From assembly GCF_029240215.1 (NCBI RefSeq), contig NZ_JARBTK010000003.1, positions 372,001 through 436,000 of the forward strand: 64,000 nt of DNA, given 5' to 3'. The stretch is from Chryseobacterium sp. GTDB lineage: Bacteria > Bacteroidota > Bacteroidia > Flavobacteriales > Weeksellaceae. Below, one piece after another: positions 1-7,777 of the stretch. How positions within the stretch are numbered: position 1 is the first letter of the stretch; each line of letters starts with the position of its first letter. The notes under the pieces are model-generated. The model made no database searches. It was given only the letters and a program-made list of their open reading frames with translations, and had not been told where the DNA came from. Position numbers and translations under genes: made by a program.

Positions 1-173
1 GTTTCAAACTGAGATTTTCCAAAATCTTTATCAATCGCTTCGTAGAGTAAATTTTCATTCTGAATAATTAAGTCTCTCAGTTTTTCAAGATAAATTTTTC
101 TGAATTTTACATTTTTGGTTTTATGTGTATTGAAGAATTCTCTTTGCGATAAAAGTATATCCTGATAATTCAT
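1..173 (-). CDS. Aldehyde dehydrogenase, N-terminal part (cut by window edge)
   Basis: The minus strand opens with ATG at 173 and reads 57 codons to the window edge without a stop. It begins MNYQDILLSQREFFNTHKTK and continues through a helical stretch ending in EAIDKDFGKSQF. That pattern, a short N-terminal helix pair followed by a 'D-F-G-K-S' turn, is typical of the start of class-3-like NAD(P)-dependent aldehyde dehydrogenases, which oxidise fatty or aromatic aldehydes to acids. The catalytic Cys and Glu lie outside the window, so the call rests on the N-terminus alone. No neighbour shares its strand and direction closely enough to suggest an operon. Confidence 0.6.
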   Translation of the reverse strand, partial: MNYQDILLSQREFFNTHKTKNVKFRKIYLEKLRDLIIQNENLLYEAIDKDFGKSQFE

Positions 174-234
174 TTTCTGTAATTTAATAATAATGGAATA
201 AGGTAAAAAATATGCCAAAGTAACTGCACAAAAA

Positions 235-258
235 AAACCACTTCGTAAGAAGTGGTTT
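235..258 (-). terminator. Intrinsic terminator after rplI
   Basis: AAACCACTT and AAGTGGTTT pair around a 6-base loop, and on the minus strand the stem is followed by a run of T (seven A on the plus strand at 231-237). It lies about 28 bases after the rplI stop. Confidence 0.8.
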
Positions 259-285
259 ATATATTTGAGAAAATCTCTTGAAATC

Positions 286-804
286 TTAAGCTTCTTCAGC
301 TGGAGTTTCTTCTACCTTTACAGGCTTAGGAGCAGCTGGTTTAGGAGCTTCTACCGGAGCATCAGATACTACATCAAACTCGAAGTTGTACTCTACATTT
401 CTGTGAAGTCTAACTACTGCAGTTACTTTACCAGTTCTCTTAATCGTGTTTCCTGGGATTTTAATGTATTTTTTCTCAACTTGTACACCAGCTTTAGCCA
501 ATGCTGCAGAAAGATCTGCATTGTTGATAGATCCGAATAATTTGTCACCAGAACCTACTTTTGCAGGAATAGTGATAGAAGTTTTCTTCAATTGATCAAC
601 GACAGCGTTTGCAGCAGCAACCAATTTAGCTTCTTCTTCTTTTCTAGCTTCCAAAGTAGCCTCTAAAGTCGCTTTGTTTTTTGGTGTAGCTAAAAGAGCG
701 ATTCCCTGAGGTAACAAGAAGTTTCTTGCGTAACCTGGTTTTACATTTACTGTATCGAATTCAAGACCTAAGTTTTCTACGTCTTTTTTAAGGATAATTT
801 CCAT
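286..804 (-). CDS. rplI: 50S ribosomal protein L9
   Basis: Ribosomal protein L9 binds 23S rRNA domain V and joins two globular domains by a long helix. The 172-residue product starts with MEIILKKDVENLGLEFDTVNVKPGYARNFL cut here to its hallmark: the GYARNFLLPQGIA signature at about residues 24-36, followed by the Lys/Glu-rich connecting helix (residues 40-75) and the C-terminal domain. The C-terminus carries an added Pro/Ala/Glu-rich tail (about 150-172) with 'APKPAAPKP', beyond the usual ~148-residue bacterial L9, a length common in Bacteroidota as I recall. It is the last gene of the rpsF-rpsR-rplI operon, 182 bases after rpsR, with a hairpin in between. Confidence 0.96.
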   Translation of the reverse strand: MEIILKKDVENLGLEFDTVNVKPGYARNFLLPQGIALLATPKNKATLEATLEARKEEEAKLVAAANAVVDQLKKTSITIPAKVGSGDKLFGSINNADLSAALAKAGVQVEKKYIKIPGNTIKRTGKVTAVVRLHRNVEYNFEFDVVSDAPVEAPKPAAPKPVKVEETPAEEA

Positions 805-931
805 TGTTGTTGTCCGTTTTTTAGTTTTAGAGAAAAGAACAAAGAAAAAAGAAGAAAGACTGTTGTCTTAAAAATTATTTCTTTTCTTCAATCTAAAAAT
901 CGTTAGAATTAATTATTTATTCAGCAACTTA

Positions 932-967
932 AAAAAAGAGAAAAAGACTAAAAATCTTTTCTCTTTT
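932..967 (-). terminator. Hairpin between rpsR and rplI (possible attenuator)
   Basis: An A/G-rich arm (AAAAGAGAAAAAGA) and its complement (TCTTTTCTCTTTT) pair imperfectly around a short A-rich loop. On the minus strand the stem is followed by a T run, so it could act as a partial terminator after rpsR. Because rplI follows in the same direction, read-through would be needed unless rplI has its own promoter, which I could not find. Confidence 0.45.
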
Positions 968-986
968 CTCTTGTTTCTTTTTTGTC

Positions 987-1289
987 TTATTTTAATAAGT
1001 CAGCTACGTAAGGCATCATTGCAAGGTGTCTTGCTCTTTTGATTGCCGAAGAAACTTTTCTTTGGTATTTTAAAGAAGTACCAGTATATCTTCTTGGTAA
1101 AATTTTACCTTGCTCGTTAACGAACTGTAATAAGAAATCAGCGTCTTTGTAATCAACGTGCTTGATTCCGAATTTTTTGAATCTACAGTACTTTTTATCA
1201 GTTTTTGTATTGATATCAAGTGGAGTAAGGAATTTTACTTCAGATTCACCTCCAGCAGAGGCTTGTTTAGCCATATCATCTATTGCCAT
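987..1289 (-). CDS. rpsR: 30S ribosomal protein S18
   Basis: S18 pairs with S6 on the platform of the small subunit. The 100-residue product contains the family core '[17 protein letters not shown]' (about residues 33-49), '[19 protein letters not shown]' (about 61-79) and the basic helix '[14 protein letters not shown]'. The first 28 residues form a longer, Bacteroidota-type acidic N-terminal extension before the core. The start ATG at 1289 follows rpsF by 32 bases. The single Cys in KYCRFK is the conserved one of the C- type of S18; no full zinc-binding set is present. Confidence 0.96.
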   Translation of the reverse strand: MAIDDMAKQASAGGESEVKFLTPLDINTKTDKKYCRFKKFGIKHVDYKDADFLLQFVNEQGKILPRRYTGTSLKYQRKVSSAIKRARHLAMMPYVADLLK

Positions 1290-1321
1290 GTCTTTGTCTT
1301 TTTTAAATTTGGGGTTAGTAA

Positions 1322-1663
1322 TTAAGCTCTTGAAGCTTTAAGTTTAGTTCTTCTAGTTACAGCGTACTCTACAGCGTGCTTGTCTAGTTTTGTAGTCAGG
1401 TAACGAATTACTCTTTCGTCACGTTTGAATGCCAATTCTAAGTCAGCAACTACAGTTCCTTCACCTTTAAACTCGATTAAAGTGTAGAATCCATTCTTTT
1501 TTAATTGAATTGGATAAGCTAATTTCTTCAATCCCCAATTTTCTCTAGTGACAATCTCACAGTTTTTTTCTTTGATAAGATCTTCAAATTTTTTCACTGC
1601 TTCCTCCACCTGAGCATCAGATAGAACGGGAGTTAAAATGAAAACAGTTTCGTAATTGTTCAT
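1322..1663 (-). CDS. rpsF: 30S ribosomal protein S6
   Basis: S6 forms a heterodimer with S18 in the 30S platform. I chose the ATG at 1663 (113 residues, [14 protein letters not shown]) instead of an upstream in-frame ATG at 1699, because the family starts with this 'YETVFIL' beta strand and the promoter -7 box lies at 1697-1704, so the upstream ATG would not be transcribed usefully. '[12 protein letters not shown]' and 'GFYTLIEF' (about residues 45-70) are family signatures. First gene of rpsF-rpsR-rplI. The usual ssb gene between rpsF and rpsR in many Firmicutes and Proteobacteria is absent, as in other Bacteroidota. Confidence 0.96.
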   Translation of the reverse strand: MNNYETVFILTPVLSDAQVEEAVKKFEDLIKEKNCEIVTRENWGLKKLAYPIQLKKNGFYTLIEFKGEGTVVADLELAFKRDERVIRYLTTKLDKHAVEYAVTRRTKLKASRA

Positions 1664-1696
1664 AATGTAAATGAATTTGTTAATTATTTCGAGGTG

Positions 1697-1727
1697 CAAA
1701 AATATGAATTATATTTATAATACACAA
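1697..1727 (-). promoter_or_regulatory. Bacteroidota-type promoter of rpsF operon
   Basis: On the minus strand TTG (1725-1727) is followed after 20 bases by TATTTTTG (1697-1704), matching the sigma-ABfr-type consensus TTTG/TTG-N19-20-TAnnTTTG. The chosen rpsF start is about 33 bases downstream. Confidence 0.75.
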
Positions 1728-1795
1728 TGAATCAGATGTTATATGATGAAATTATTTAATGATTTTTGTGGATTTAAATTTTTAAATAGAAAAAT

Positions 1796-3160
1796 CTAAA
1801 CCGTTTCATTTTCTTTACTTCTAATTTCAGCAAGGAAATTAACTTTCAACACATCATATAAGGAATGCCTGCTTACTAATATTGAAGCAATGGAAGAAAC
1901 CATTCCTGCCAACATCAGGTGGAAAATCAATGAATGTCTGTCTGTCATTTCCAAAACGATAATTGCGGAAGTAAAAGGAGCTCTTGTAATTCCTGTAAGA
2001 AATGCAACCATTCCTGCAAGAATTACCACATTTGTTTCATTTGGAGTTAAATGAATTGCTCCTGAAATAACCGACCCTATACTTGCACCTGCTGTCAAAG
2101 CCGGAGCAAAAATTCCACCTGCGCCACCAGAAGTAAAAGATAGGGCAGGACCCAACATTCTTAGAATAGGAACATACCAGTCTTCATGCTTATCCTGAGT
2201 GAAAAGGACACGTTCCATAATTTCTTTACCCGAACCTAAAATTTCTTTACTGATGAAAAAGGAGATAGAAGCAATAATTAAAGCACATAATATTAAAAAG
2301 GCTACATTGGCTCTGTCATTTTTTAATTTTCTTTTCTTCCACTCATTGATTTTAAGCATGGTTACCGAAAGCTGACTTGCCAAAATTCCTGCAACTCCAC
2401 CAACTAAAATAATAGGAAACATCACCATTAAGGAAACATCATTTGTTTTCGGATAACCTAAATATAAATAAGAACCAGCTAAAGTCTGTGCCGTTAAACC
2501 TGCAATGATTACCGCTGTGAAAAGTGCTGTTTTAAAGTAATTAATATGTGTTTTTGAAAGTTCTTCAACCGCAAATACAATTCCACCAAGCGGAGTATTG
2601 AAAGCAGCTGCCAATCCTGCGGCGGCGCCAGTCATAATCATATTTTTCTTCGAAATTTTCGGCCACCATTCCGGAAGATATTCATTGACTTTTCTAAAAA
2701 TTGAACCGGCAATCTGAATAGTTGGACCTTCACGACCTACTGCACCACCTCCAATTACTAAAACAACGGAAGAGATGATTTTAAAAACAATAATTTTTAA
2801 GCTTAAAAGACTTCGTATTTTTTTGTGTTCTTTCGGGTTTGCCAATTCTACGGCAGCCATCACTTGTGGAATTCCGCTGCCTTTTGCGTTGGGTGCAAAT
2901 TCTTTTACCAGCCACCACGACAAAACAAAACCGATCGGAGCAACAATAAAGATCATCCAGTCGTGCCAGTTAAGCATCCAATCTAAAAGCTTTTCTCCCC
3001 AAGCGAAAATTTCAGCATACATCACTGCAAAAAAACCGGTAATCACTGAACCAATCCAAAAAGGAATTGCCTGAAGCAGGTTGTACTTCAGTTGTTCGTT
3101 TCGGATGTTGTCGAAGGATTTTTTGAGTCCTTTGCGGATCGATAACAAAATTTTGCGCAT
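1796..3160 (-). CDS. ClC-family chloride channel or Cl-/H+ antiporter
   Basis: Inner-membrane ClC protein, 454 residues with about ten hydrophobic segments. All selectivity-filter motifs are present: GSGIP (94-98), GREGP (142-146, gating Glu144) and GGIFAP (348-353). The pair Glu199-Glu200 in 'FAVEELS' matches the internal proton glutamate region of E. coli ClC-ec1, which by family knowledge points to a proton-coupled exchanger over a passive channel. No C-terminal CBS domains follow, so this is the short bacterial form. It stands alone on the minus strand, with about 95 bases to rpsF and a repeat-bearing spacer upstream. The extreme N-terminus is basic and cytoplasmic. Confidence 0.93.
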   Translation of the reverse strand: MRKILLSIRKGLKKSFDNIRNEQLKYNLLQAIPFWIGSVITGFFAVMYAEIFAWGEKLLDWMLNWHDWMIFIVAPIGFVLSWWLVKEFAPNAKGSGIPQVMAAVELANPKEHKKIRSLLSLKIIVFKIISSVVLVIGGGAVGREGPTIQIAGSIFRKVNEYLPEWWPKISKKNMIMTGAAAGLAAAFNTPLGGIVFAVEELSKTHINYFKTALFTAVIIAGLTAQTLAGSYLYLGYPKTNDVSLMVMFPIILVGGVAGILASQLSVTMLKINEWKKRKLKNDRANVAFLILCALIIASISFFISKEILGSGKEIMERVLFTQDKHEDWYVPILRMLGPALSFTSGGAGGIFAPALTAGASIGSVISGAIHLTPNETNVVILAGMVAFLTGITRAPFTSAIIVLEMTDRHSLIFHLMLAGMVSSIASILVSRHSLYDVLKVNFLAEIRSKENETV

Positions 3161-3306
3161 AACTCAAAAATAGATTAATTTTTATTAAAATGAAAATTTC
3201 AGGTGTTAATGATGTTTAATAATTTCGATATTTATAATTACAGATGTGATTATTTAATACAGTACATAATTTTCAGGAATAATTAGGATCAGTAATTAAC
3301 AGCTGG

Positions 3307-3363
3307 CTTGTCATGCTGTAAGCATCTCTATAAGTTTATTTAGATTCCACCGCAATGACAAAT
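3307..3363. repeat. Degenerate copy of palindromic repeat family
   Basis: CTTGTCATGCTG at the left and TAGATTCCACCGCAATGACAA at the right (shown here in part) recall the ends of the better copies at 3440, 52490 and 62313, but several positions differ. I list it as a decayed member. Confidence 0.45.
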
Positions 3364-3439
3364 TTAGCGTTGGATGACAAATAAAAAGGCTGTTGAATAA
3401 TAATTTGGATTAGGACTTTTGAATAATTGTAACAGCATC

Positions 3440-3508
3440 TTTGTCATTCCGGGGGAATCTAAACAACGCATATAAAAGCCATACCGAGATTCCTACGGAA
3501 TGACAAAC
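3440..3508. repeat. Dispersed palindromic repeat, copy A
   Basis: Left arm TTTGTCATTCCGGGGGAATC and right arm GATTCCTACGGAATGACAAA are near-exact inverted complements about 28 bases apart. Each arm also contains a small palindrome (ATTCC...GGAAT). The same two arms recur at 52490-52556 and 62313-62380 with unrelated middles. Size and structure resemble REP or small MITE-like elements. Confidence 0.8.
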
Positions 3509-3604
3509 TTTGTGTGCTAGAATAACAAAAAAACCTCCGGAAAAATCCGAAGGTTTATATTTAAAAGAACAATTGGCAATTACTCATTACCAATTATCCA
3601 TTAC

Positions 3605-4921
3605 TTATATCTCAGTGTTAAGATCCCAATTTTGCAGGTAATCGTGAACGTGCTTCAACATCATTCCACCTAAAGAACCGTCTACCACTCTGTGATCGTA
3701 AGAGTGAGACATGAACATTAACTGACGGATTGCAATCACATCACCATCTTTAGTCTCAAGAACAGCAGGTTTTTTAACGATTGCTCCAATGGCCATAATT
3801 GCAACCTGAGGTTGAGGAATAATAGGAGTTCCCATCAAATTTCCAAAACTTCCTACATTTGAAATTGTATAAGTAGCTCCTTGAGTATCTTCTGGTCTTA
3901 ATTTTTTGTTTCTTGCTCTATAAGCCAAATCGTTGATTGCTTTTGCCAATCCGGAAAGTGACAACTGATCTGCGTTTTTGATTACAGGAACGATAAGGTT
4001 TCCGTCTGGTAAAGCAGTTGCCATACCAATATTGATGTTTTTCTTCTTAATGATATTATCACCATTAATAGAAACGTTGATCATTGGGAAATCCTGAATT
4101 GCTTTCACAATCGCTTTCACGAAAATTGGCATGAAAGTCAGTTTTTCACCTTCACGTTTTTCGAACATGTCTTTGTTTTTAGCTCTCCATTTTACAACGT
4201 TGGTTACGTCTGTTTCGATGAAAGAAGTCACATGAGGAGCAATATGTTTTGCTTTTACCATGTTTTCAGCGATGATTTTTCTCATTCTGTCCATAGGAAT
4301 GATCTCGTCACCTGCAGCTACTGAAATTGTAGAAGCAGGAGCTGAAGTTACCGCTGGTGGAGTAGACGCTGCCTGAACCGGAGCAGATTGTTGTGGAGCT
4401 GATTGAGGCTGATTTCCTCTGTTGGAAACGTGTGCCAAAATATCTTCTTTAGTGATTCTTCCTTCTAAACCGCTCCCTTTAATGGTTTTCAGTTCAGTTT
4501 CAGAAATATTTTCCTGTTGAGCAATAGATTTTACAAGAGGTGATAAGTAAAGATCACCCGAAAATTCTACGTGAGAAGTAGAAGTTGGATTTAAAGGCTT
4601 TTCAATTGCTTTGATTGTTTCTGCATCCGGAGCTGGAGTTTCAGTTTTTACTTCTTCTGCAGCTGTGCTTCCGCTTTCTCCTTCAATTTCTAAAATAGCG
4701 ATGGCTTCACCTACTTTTGCAACTTCGTCTTTTTGTTTAAGGATTTTTACAATTTTCCCCGAAACCGGTGTTGGTACATCCGAATCTACCTTGTCTGTTG
4801 CAATTTCTACTACCGAATCATCTTCTTTTACCTGATCACCTTCATTGAATAACCAAGTGATCACCGTAGCTTCCATCACGCCTTCACCCATAGAAGGAAG
4901 CAATAATTTGTATTCTGCCAT
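3605..4921 (-). CDS. Dihydrolipoamide acyltransferase, E2 of a 2-oxo acid dehydrogenase
   Basis: E2 core enzyme that moves an acyl group from a swinging lipoyl arm to CoA. 438 residues in the standard order: one lipoyl domain (1-80) with lipoyl Lys44 in ATDKVDS, a Pro/Ala/Glu linker, the E3/E1-binding domain (about 124-166, 'YLSPLVKSIAQQ' and 'GLEGRITKEDIL'), a second Ala/Pro linker, and the catalytic acyltransferase domain ending in SYDHRVVDG with His410 and Asp415-type catalytic residues. The DKVDSDVPTP form of the lipoyl site resembles branched-chain (bkd) E2s of Flavobacteriia, so BCKDH E2 is my best guess; pyruvate cannot be excluded. E1 and E3 genes are not adjacent. Confidence 0.88.
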   Translation of the reverse strand: MAEYKLLLPSMGEGVMEATVITWLFNEGDQVKEDDSVVEIATDKVDSDVPTPVSGKIVKILKQKDEVAKVGEAIAILEIEGESGSTAAEEVKTETPAPDAETIKAIEKPLNPTSTSHVEFSGDLYLSPLVKSIAQQENISETELKTIKGSGLEGRITKEDILAHVSNRGNQPQSAPQQSAPVQAASTPPAVTSAPASTISVAAGDEIIPMDRMRKIIAENMVKAKHIAPHVTSFIETDVTNVVKWRAKNKDMFEKREGEKLTFMPIFVKAIVKAIQDFPMINVSINGDNIIKKKNINIGMATALPDGNLIVPVIKNADQLSLSGLAKAINDLAYRARNKKLRPEDTQGATYTISNVGSFGNLMGTPIIPQPQVAIMAIGAIVKKPAVLETKDGDVIAIRQLMFMSHSYDHRVVDGSLGGMMLKHVHDYLQNWDLNTEI

Positions 4922-4941
4922 TTTCTAATTTTAGATTTTGA

Positions 4942-4949
4942 CAAATATA
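4942..4949 (-). promoter_or_regulatory. -7 box upstream of the E2 gene
   Basis: The minus strand reads TATATTTG (TAnnTTTG) 21 bases upstream of the E2 start. No clear TTG lies 19-21 bases further up, so only the -7 element is supported. Confidence 0.45.
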
Positions 4950-4984
4950 TAAAAAAAATCGGTTTTTTTATGAAATAGATAATT

Positions 4985-5812
4985 TTAGAAAAATTCGATG
5001 TAAATATTTTCGCCGACATTTAATCCGAAAAGGGTTTTGGCACCGTTCTTTTTGCTGCCTTTGTAAATGGTCAGTTCCAGTTGTTGACTGTCGTTGAAAA
5101 TGGCCGCTGATTGCCCGTGGTATTCGGTTTCTCTGTCCCAGTCGGTGACTACTTCGGTATGGCTTGAGTATATTTTCGATAAACTCAAATTTCTGAACTT
5201 TATGGTAAATTTTTCGAAACCTTTCGCTAAAGTTTCAAAGAATTCTTTACTGATATTTGATATTATGTTTCCGAAATTATCAATGTACATTACTTCACCG
5301 ATTATCATCTTTTCGGGTTCATTATAAACCGGTTTTGGAAACAAAAGCTGTTTTACATCCTCAATTTTTCTTCCAATCACTTCAGGAAGTCCGCCATTTG
5401 CCAAATGTACAGCAACGGGAACGAAAACATCCGTCGACGTAAAATTTACGACATCATCAAATCTGTTGTTTAAAGTAATTTCGTAAATCGCTTCAGGTTT
5501 AATATCAAAAAAAATCAAACTCAGCAATCCGTTGTCAGCTGCTAAAAAATAAGAGCCATCAGCTTTATATAAAATGTTTCTTCTTGATTTATGAAAAAAG
5601 CTGTCAACGGCGATAATGTGAATGGTTCCTTTGGGAAAATAACGGTACGCATTCCTTACAATGTAGGAGGTCTGAATAAGGTTATATGCCTGAATATCAT
5701 GACTGATATCGATACTGTTGACTTTAGGATTCAAAGACAGGATTTTCCCTTTCATAGCCGAAACTCTGTAATCTAAACGTCCGAAATCTGAGGTAAGGGT
5801 AATAATTGACAT
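4985..5812 (-). CDS. SAM hydroxide adenosyltransferase (DUF62) family protein
   Basis: Family members split S-adenosylmethionine with water to adenosine and methionine; relatives are the fluorinase and chlorinase. I place the start at the ATG at 5812 (275 residues), because MSIITLTSDFGRLDYRVSAMKG is the canonical N-terminus; the frame continues upstream for 43 codons, but that stretch overlaps the phoH start region and is Phe/Leu-rich without homology. Seen: TSDFG (about 6-10), 'DISHDI' (about 37-42), 'TIHIIAVD' and the 'AADNGLLS' loop (about 94-101), then the C-terminal barrel with 'YIDNFGNIISNI'. The role in the cell is not established. Transcribed alone, divergently from phoH. Confidence 0.85.
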   Translation of the reverse strand: MSIITLTSDFGRLDYRVSAMKGKILSLNPKVNSIDISHDIQAYNLIQTSYIVRNAYRYFPKGTIHIIAVDSFFHKSRRNILYKADGSYFLAADNGLLSLIFFDIKPEAIYEITLNNRFDDVVNFTSTDVFVPVAVHLANGGLPEVIGRKIEDVKQLLFPKPVYNEPEKMIIGEVMYIDNFGNIISNISKEFFETLAKGFEKFTIKFRNLSLSKIYSSHTEVVTDWDRETEYHGQSAAIFNDSQQLELTIYKGSKKNGAKTLFGLNVGENIYIEFF

Positions 5813-5832
5813 GAATAAATCTGATAGAAGTG

Positions 5833-5840
5833 CAAATTTA
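5833..5840 (-). promoter_or_regulatory. -7 box supporting the start of the SAM hydrolase gene
   Basis: The minus strand reads TAAATTTG 20 bases upstream of the ATG at 5812. A transcript starting just after it would exclude the longer upstream reading frame, which supports the shorter protein. Confidence 0.5.
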
Positions 5841-5939
5841 TCTAAAATAAAAGGAAAGAAATAAATAATGTGGATAAGAATTTGATTTGAATCTGAAAAA
5901 AAACTTCTAAATTTAAAATCTAATAATAAAAATATTTGC

Positions 5940-6896
5940 ATGTTTGAATTAACGTATGATTTAGAAGGTATTGATGCAAAAAACTTTTACGGAGTTAATA
6001 ACCAATATTTCAATTTAATAAAATCCAGCTTTCCAACCCTTAAAATTACCGGCAGAGATCACCATATTTTTGCGATGGGAAATCAGGAAGCTCTTGATAT
6101 ATTTAAGCAGAAACTTGATGATATTGTCAGTTTCATTTCCAAAAACAATTCTATCGGGCTCAAAGACATAGAAAATTTTCTTAATCTGAAGGATGAGAAT
6201 GAAAAACACCTGGTTTTTGATCAGGACATCATTGTAAAAGGCGTCAACGGAAAAATAATAAAAGCTAAGACTACCAATCTTAAAAGACTCGTAAAGGAAA
6301 CCGAGAAAAAAGATATGGTTTTCGCGATCGGACCTGCAGGAACGGGTAAAACGTATACAAGTGTTGCTTTGGCAGCAAGAGCTTTGAGAGATAAGGAAGT
6401 GAAAAGAATTGTTCTGACAAGACCTGCAGTTGAAGCAGGGGAGAGTCTTGGGTTTTTACCGGGAGATTTAAAGGAAAAGCTTGATCCTTATTTGCAGCCT
6501 TTATATGATGCGCTTCGGGATATGATTCCGCATGAGAAGCTGGAAGGTTTTATGGAAAAGAAAATTATTGAAGTTGCTCCGCTAGCATTTATGAGAGGAA
6601 GAACTTTGGATGATGCGTTTGTAATTTTGGATGAAGCTCAAAATACAACCCACGCTCAGATGAAAATGTTTTTGACAAGAATGGGTATGAATGCTAAATT
6701 TATCATCACAGGAGATCCAACACAAATAGATTTGCCACCGAAACAACATTCAGGTTTAAAAGAAGCCATGAGAATTCTGAAAGATGTGAAAGAAATAGGT
6801 TTTGTTTACCTTACGGAAGAAGACGTTGTAAGACATCCTGTAGTAAAGAAAATCATTCTTGCATACAACGAAGAAGACAAGAGGTCAAGAGAATAA
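5940..6896 (+). CDS. phoH: PhoH family ATPase (PhoH/PhoL)
   Basis: Cytoplasmic P-loop ATPase of the PhoH/PhoL (YbeZ) family, linked by family knowledge to RNA metabolism and often co-occurring with ybeY. 318 residues: an N-terminal KH-like region (about 1-110), Walker A GPAGTGKT (131-138), the 'LTRPAVEAGESLGFLPG' segment (about 159-175), Walker B VILDEAQN (228-235) and 'FIITGDPTQIDLP' (about 254-266). Length and motif order are normal for PhoL. It is divergent from the SAM hydrolase gene and followed by the barrel cluster; ybeY is not adjacent. Confidence 0.93.
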   Translation: MFELTYDLEGIDAKNFYGVNNQYFNLIKSSFPTLKITGRDHHIFAMGNQEALDIFKQKLDDIVSFISKNNSIGLKDIENFLNLKDENEKHLVFDQDIIVKGVNGKIIKAKTTNLKRLVKETEKKDMVFAIGPAGTGKTYTSVALAARALRDKEVKRIVLTRPAVEAGESLGFLPGDLKEKLDPYLQPLYDALRDMIPHEKLEGFMEKKIIEVAPLAFMRGRTLDDAFVILDEAQNTTHAQMKMFLTRMGMNAKFIITGDPTQIDLPPKQHSGLKEAMRILKDVKEIGFVYLTEEDVVRHPVVKKIILAYNEEDKRSRE

Positions 6897-6932
6897 GTTT
6901 TTTTAAGTTTTGATATTTTTTTTGAAAATATT

Positions 6933-6961
6933 TTGTCATTCTATAAAAAGTGATATATTTG
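6933..6961 (+). promoter_or_regulatory. Promoter of the first barrel gene
   Basis: TTG (6933-6935), an 18-base spacer and TATATTTG (6954-6961), 30 bases before the ATG at 6992. Spacing is one base short of the usual 19-20. Confidence 0.6.
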
Positions 6962-6991
6962 GGCTCTTAAAATTTGTTAAAACTTTAAACT

Positions 6992-7648
6992 ATGAAAAAA
7001 TTATTATTAGTTGCCTCTGTTATTTTAATGGGAGTTACAGTGAAAGCTCAAGAAACAAGATTTGGTGTGAAGGCTGGTTATTCTTTATCAACAATAAAGG
7101 TTGACGAAGATCAAGACGACTTGGAAGAAAGAAGCACAGATCCATCACATACTTTTTATATAGGTGGGCTTGTAGAACATAAGTTCAGTGATACATTTGG
7201 TATTCAGGGAGAATTGCTATATTCACCTCTAGGTGGTAAGGAAGATTATAATGTAAGCGAGGGTCAGACTTATTTCAGAGAAAAAACAAAAATTACTTTT
7301 GGAACTCTATTAATTCCTGTTTCGGCAAAATATTTTATTACTGAAAATCTTTCGGTAGCTTTAGGTGCAAGTTTTGGAGTAATTCTTTCTGCAAAGCAAA
7401 AAACTGTTGTAGATGCAGGTATCGGTATTCCTGGTTTAGAACTTGAAGGTGATGATGATGTAGATATTAAAGATGAAGTTAACACTTTAAATATAGCTCC
7501 TTTTTTAGGTGCAGAATTCATGTTGGAAAACGGTTTGTTCTTTGATGCAAGATATAACTATGGTGTATCAGATCTTTCTAAAAGTGAAGGAAAGGTAACT
7601 AACAGCTTCTTACAAGTTGGTGTAGGTTTTAAATTCGGAGGAAATTAA
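6992..7648 (+). CDS. Outer-membrane beta-barrel protein (PorT-like fold)
   Basis: 218 residues with a signal peptide (MKKLLLVASVILMGVTVKAQ, cut at Ala-Gln) and alternating-residue strands typical of an eight-stranded barrel: 'RFGVKAGYSLSTI' at the start, 'FGIQGELLYS', 'LSVALGASFGVIL', 'LFFDARYNYGVSDL' and a C-terminal strand 'FLQVGVGFKFGGN' ending in an aromatic-containing strand. The acidic loop 'DEDQDDLEE' (about 35-43) and 'EGDDDVDIKDE' are predicted surface or metal-contacting loops. The specific function is unknown. First of four small barrels in a row, each with its own terminator. Confidence 0.8.
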   Translation: MKKLLLVASVILMGVTVKAQETRFGVKAGYSLSTIKVDEDQDDLEERSTDPSHTFYIGGLVEHKFSDTFGIQGELLYSPLGGKEDYNVSEGQTYFREKTKITFGTLLIPVSAKYFITENLSVALGASFGVILSAKQKTVVDAGIGIPGLELEGDDDVDIKDEVNTLNIAPFLGAEFMLENGLFFDARYNYGVSDLSKSEGKVTNSFLQVGVGFKFGGN

Positions 7649-7674
7649 GATTTAAAAATTAATAAATACAATAG

Positions 7675-7703
7675 AGCAGGGCAAATTTTGTCCTGCTTTT
7701 TTT
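7675..7703 (+). terminator. Intrinsic terminator
   Basis: AGCAGG and CCTGCT, extended across a 10-base loop with partial pairing, followed by seven T. Confidence 0.75.
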
Positions 7704-7777
7704 ATGATGTGGTATCAAGCGGCATCTATTTTGCTGTAGAGAATCATTAATTGATAATAAACTTTAAATAATTAGAA

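Larger units (their letters stand above)
3161..3604. other. 444-base non-coding spacer with palindromic repeats
   Basis: No reading frame here looks like a gene. The spacer holds one good copy (3440-3508) and one degenerate copy (3307-3363) of the GTCATTCCG palindromic repeat family. A hairpin-like AACCTCCGGAAAAATCCGAAGGTTT stretch follows at about 3532-3556 (imperfect CCTCCGG/CCGAAGG stem) close to the end of the E2 gene. A simple 'CAATTACTCATTACCAATTA'-type low-complexity tract lies at 3576-3604. Confidence 0.7.

Noticed and set aside
3532..3556. Terminator for the E2 gene formed by CCTCCGG/CCGAAGG
   Set aside because: Pairing is imperfect and the T run is weak in the required direction; listed only as a spacer note.
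5813..5941. Longer start for the SAM hydrolase-type gene, overlapping phoH
   Set aside because: The extra 43 residues are Phe/Leu-rich without homology, a -7 box lies within them, and the family N-terminus begins at MSIITLTSDFG.
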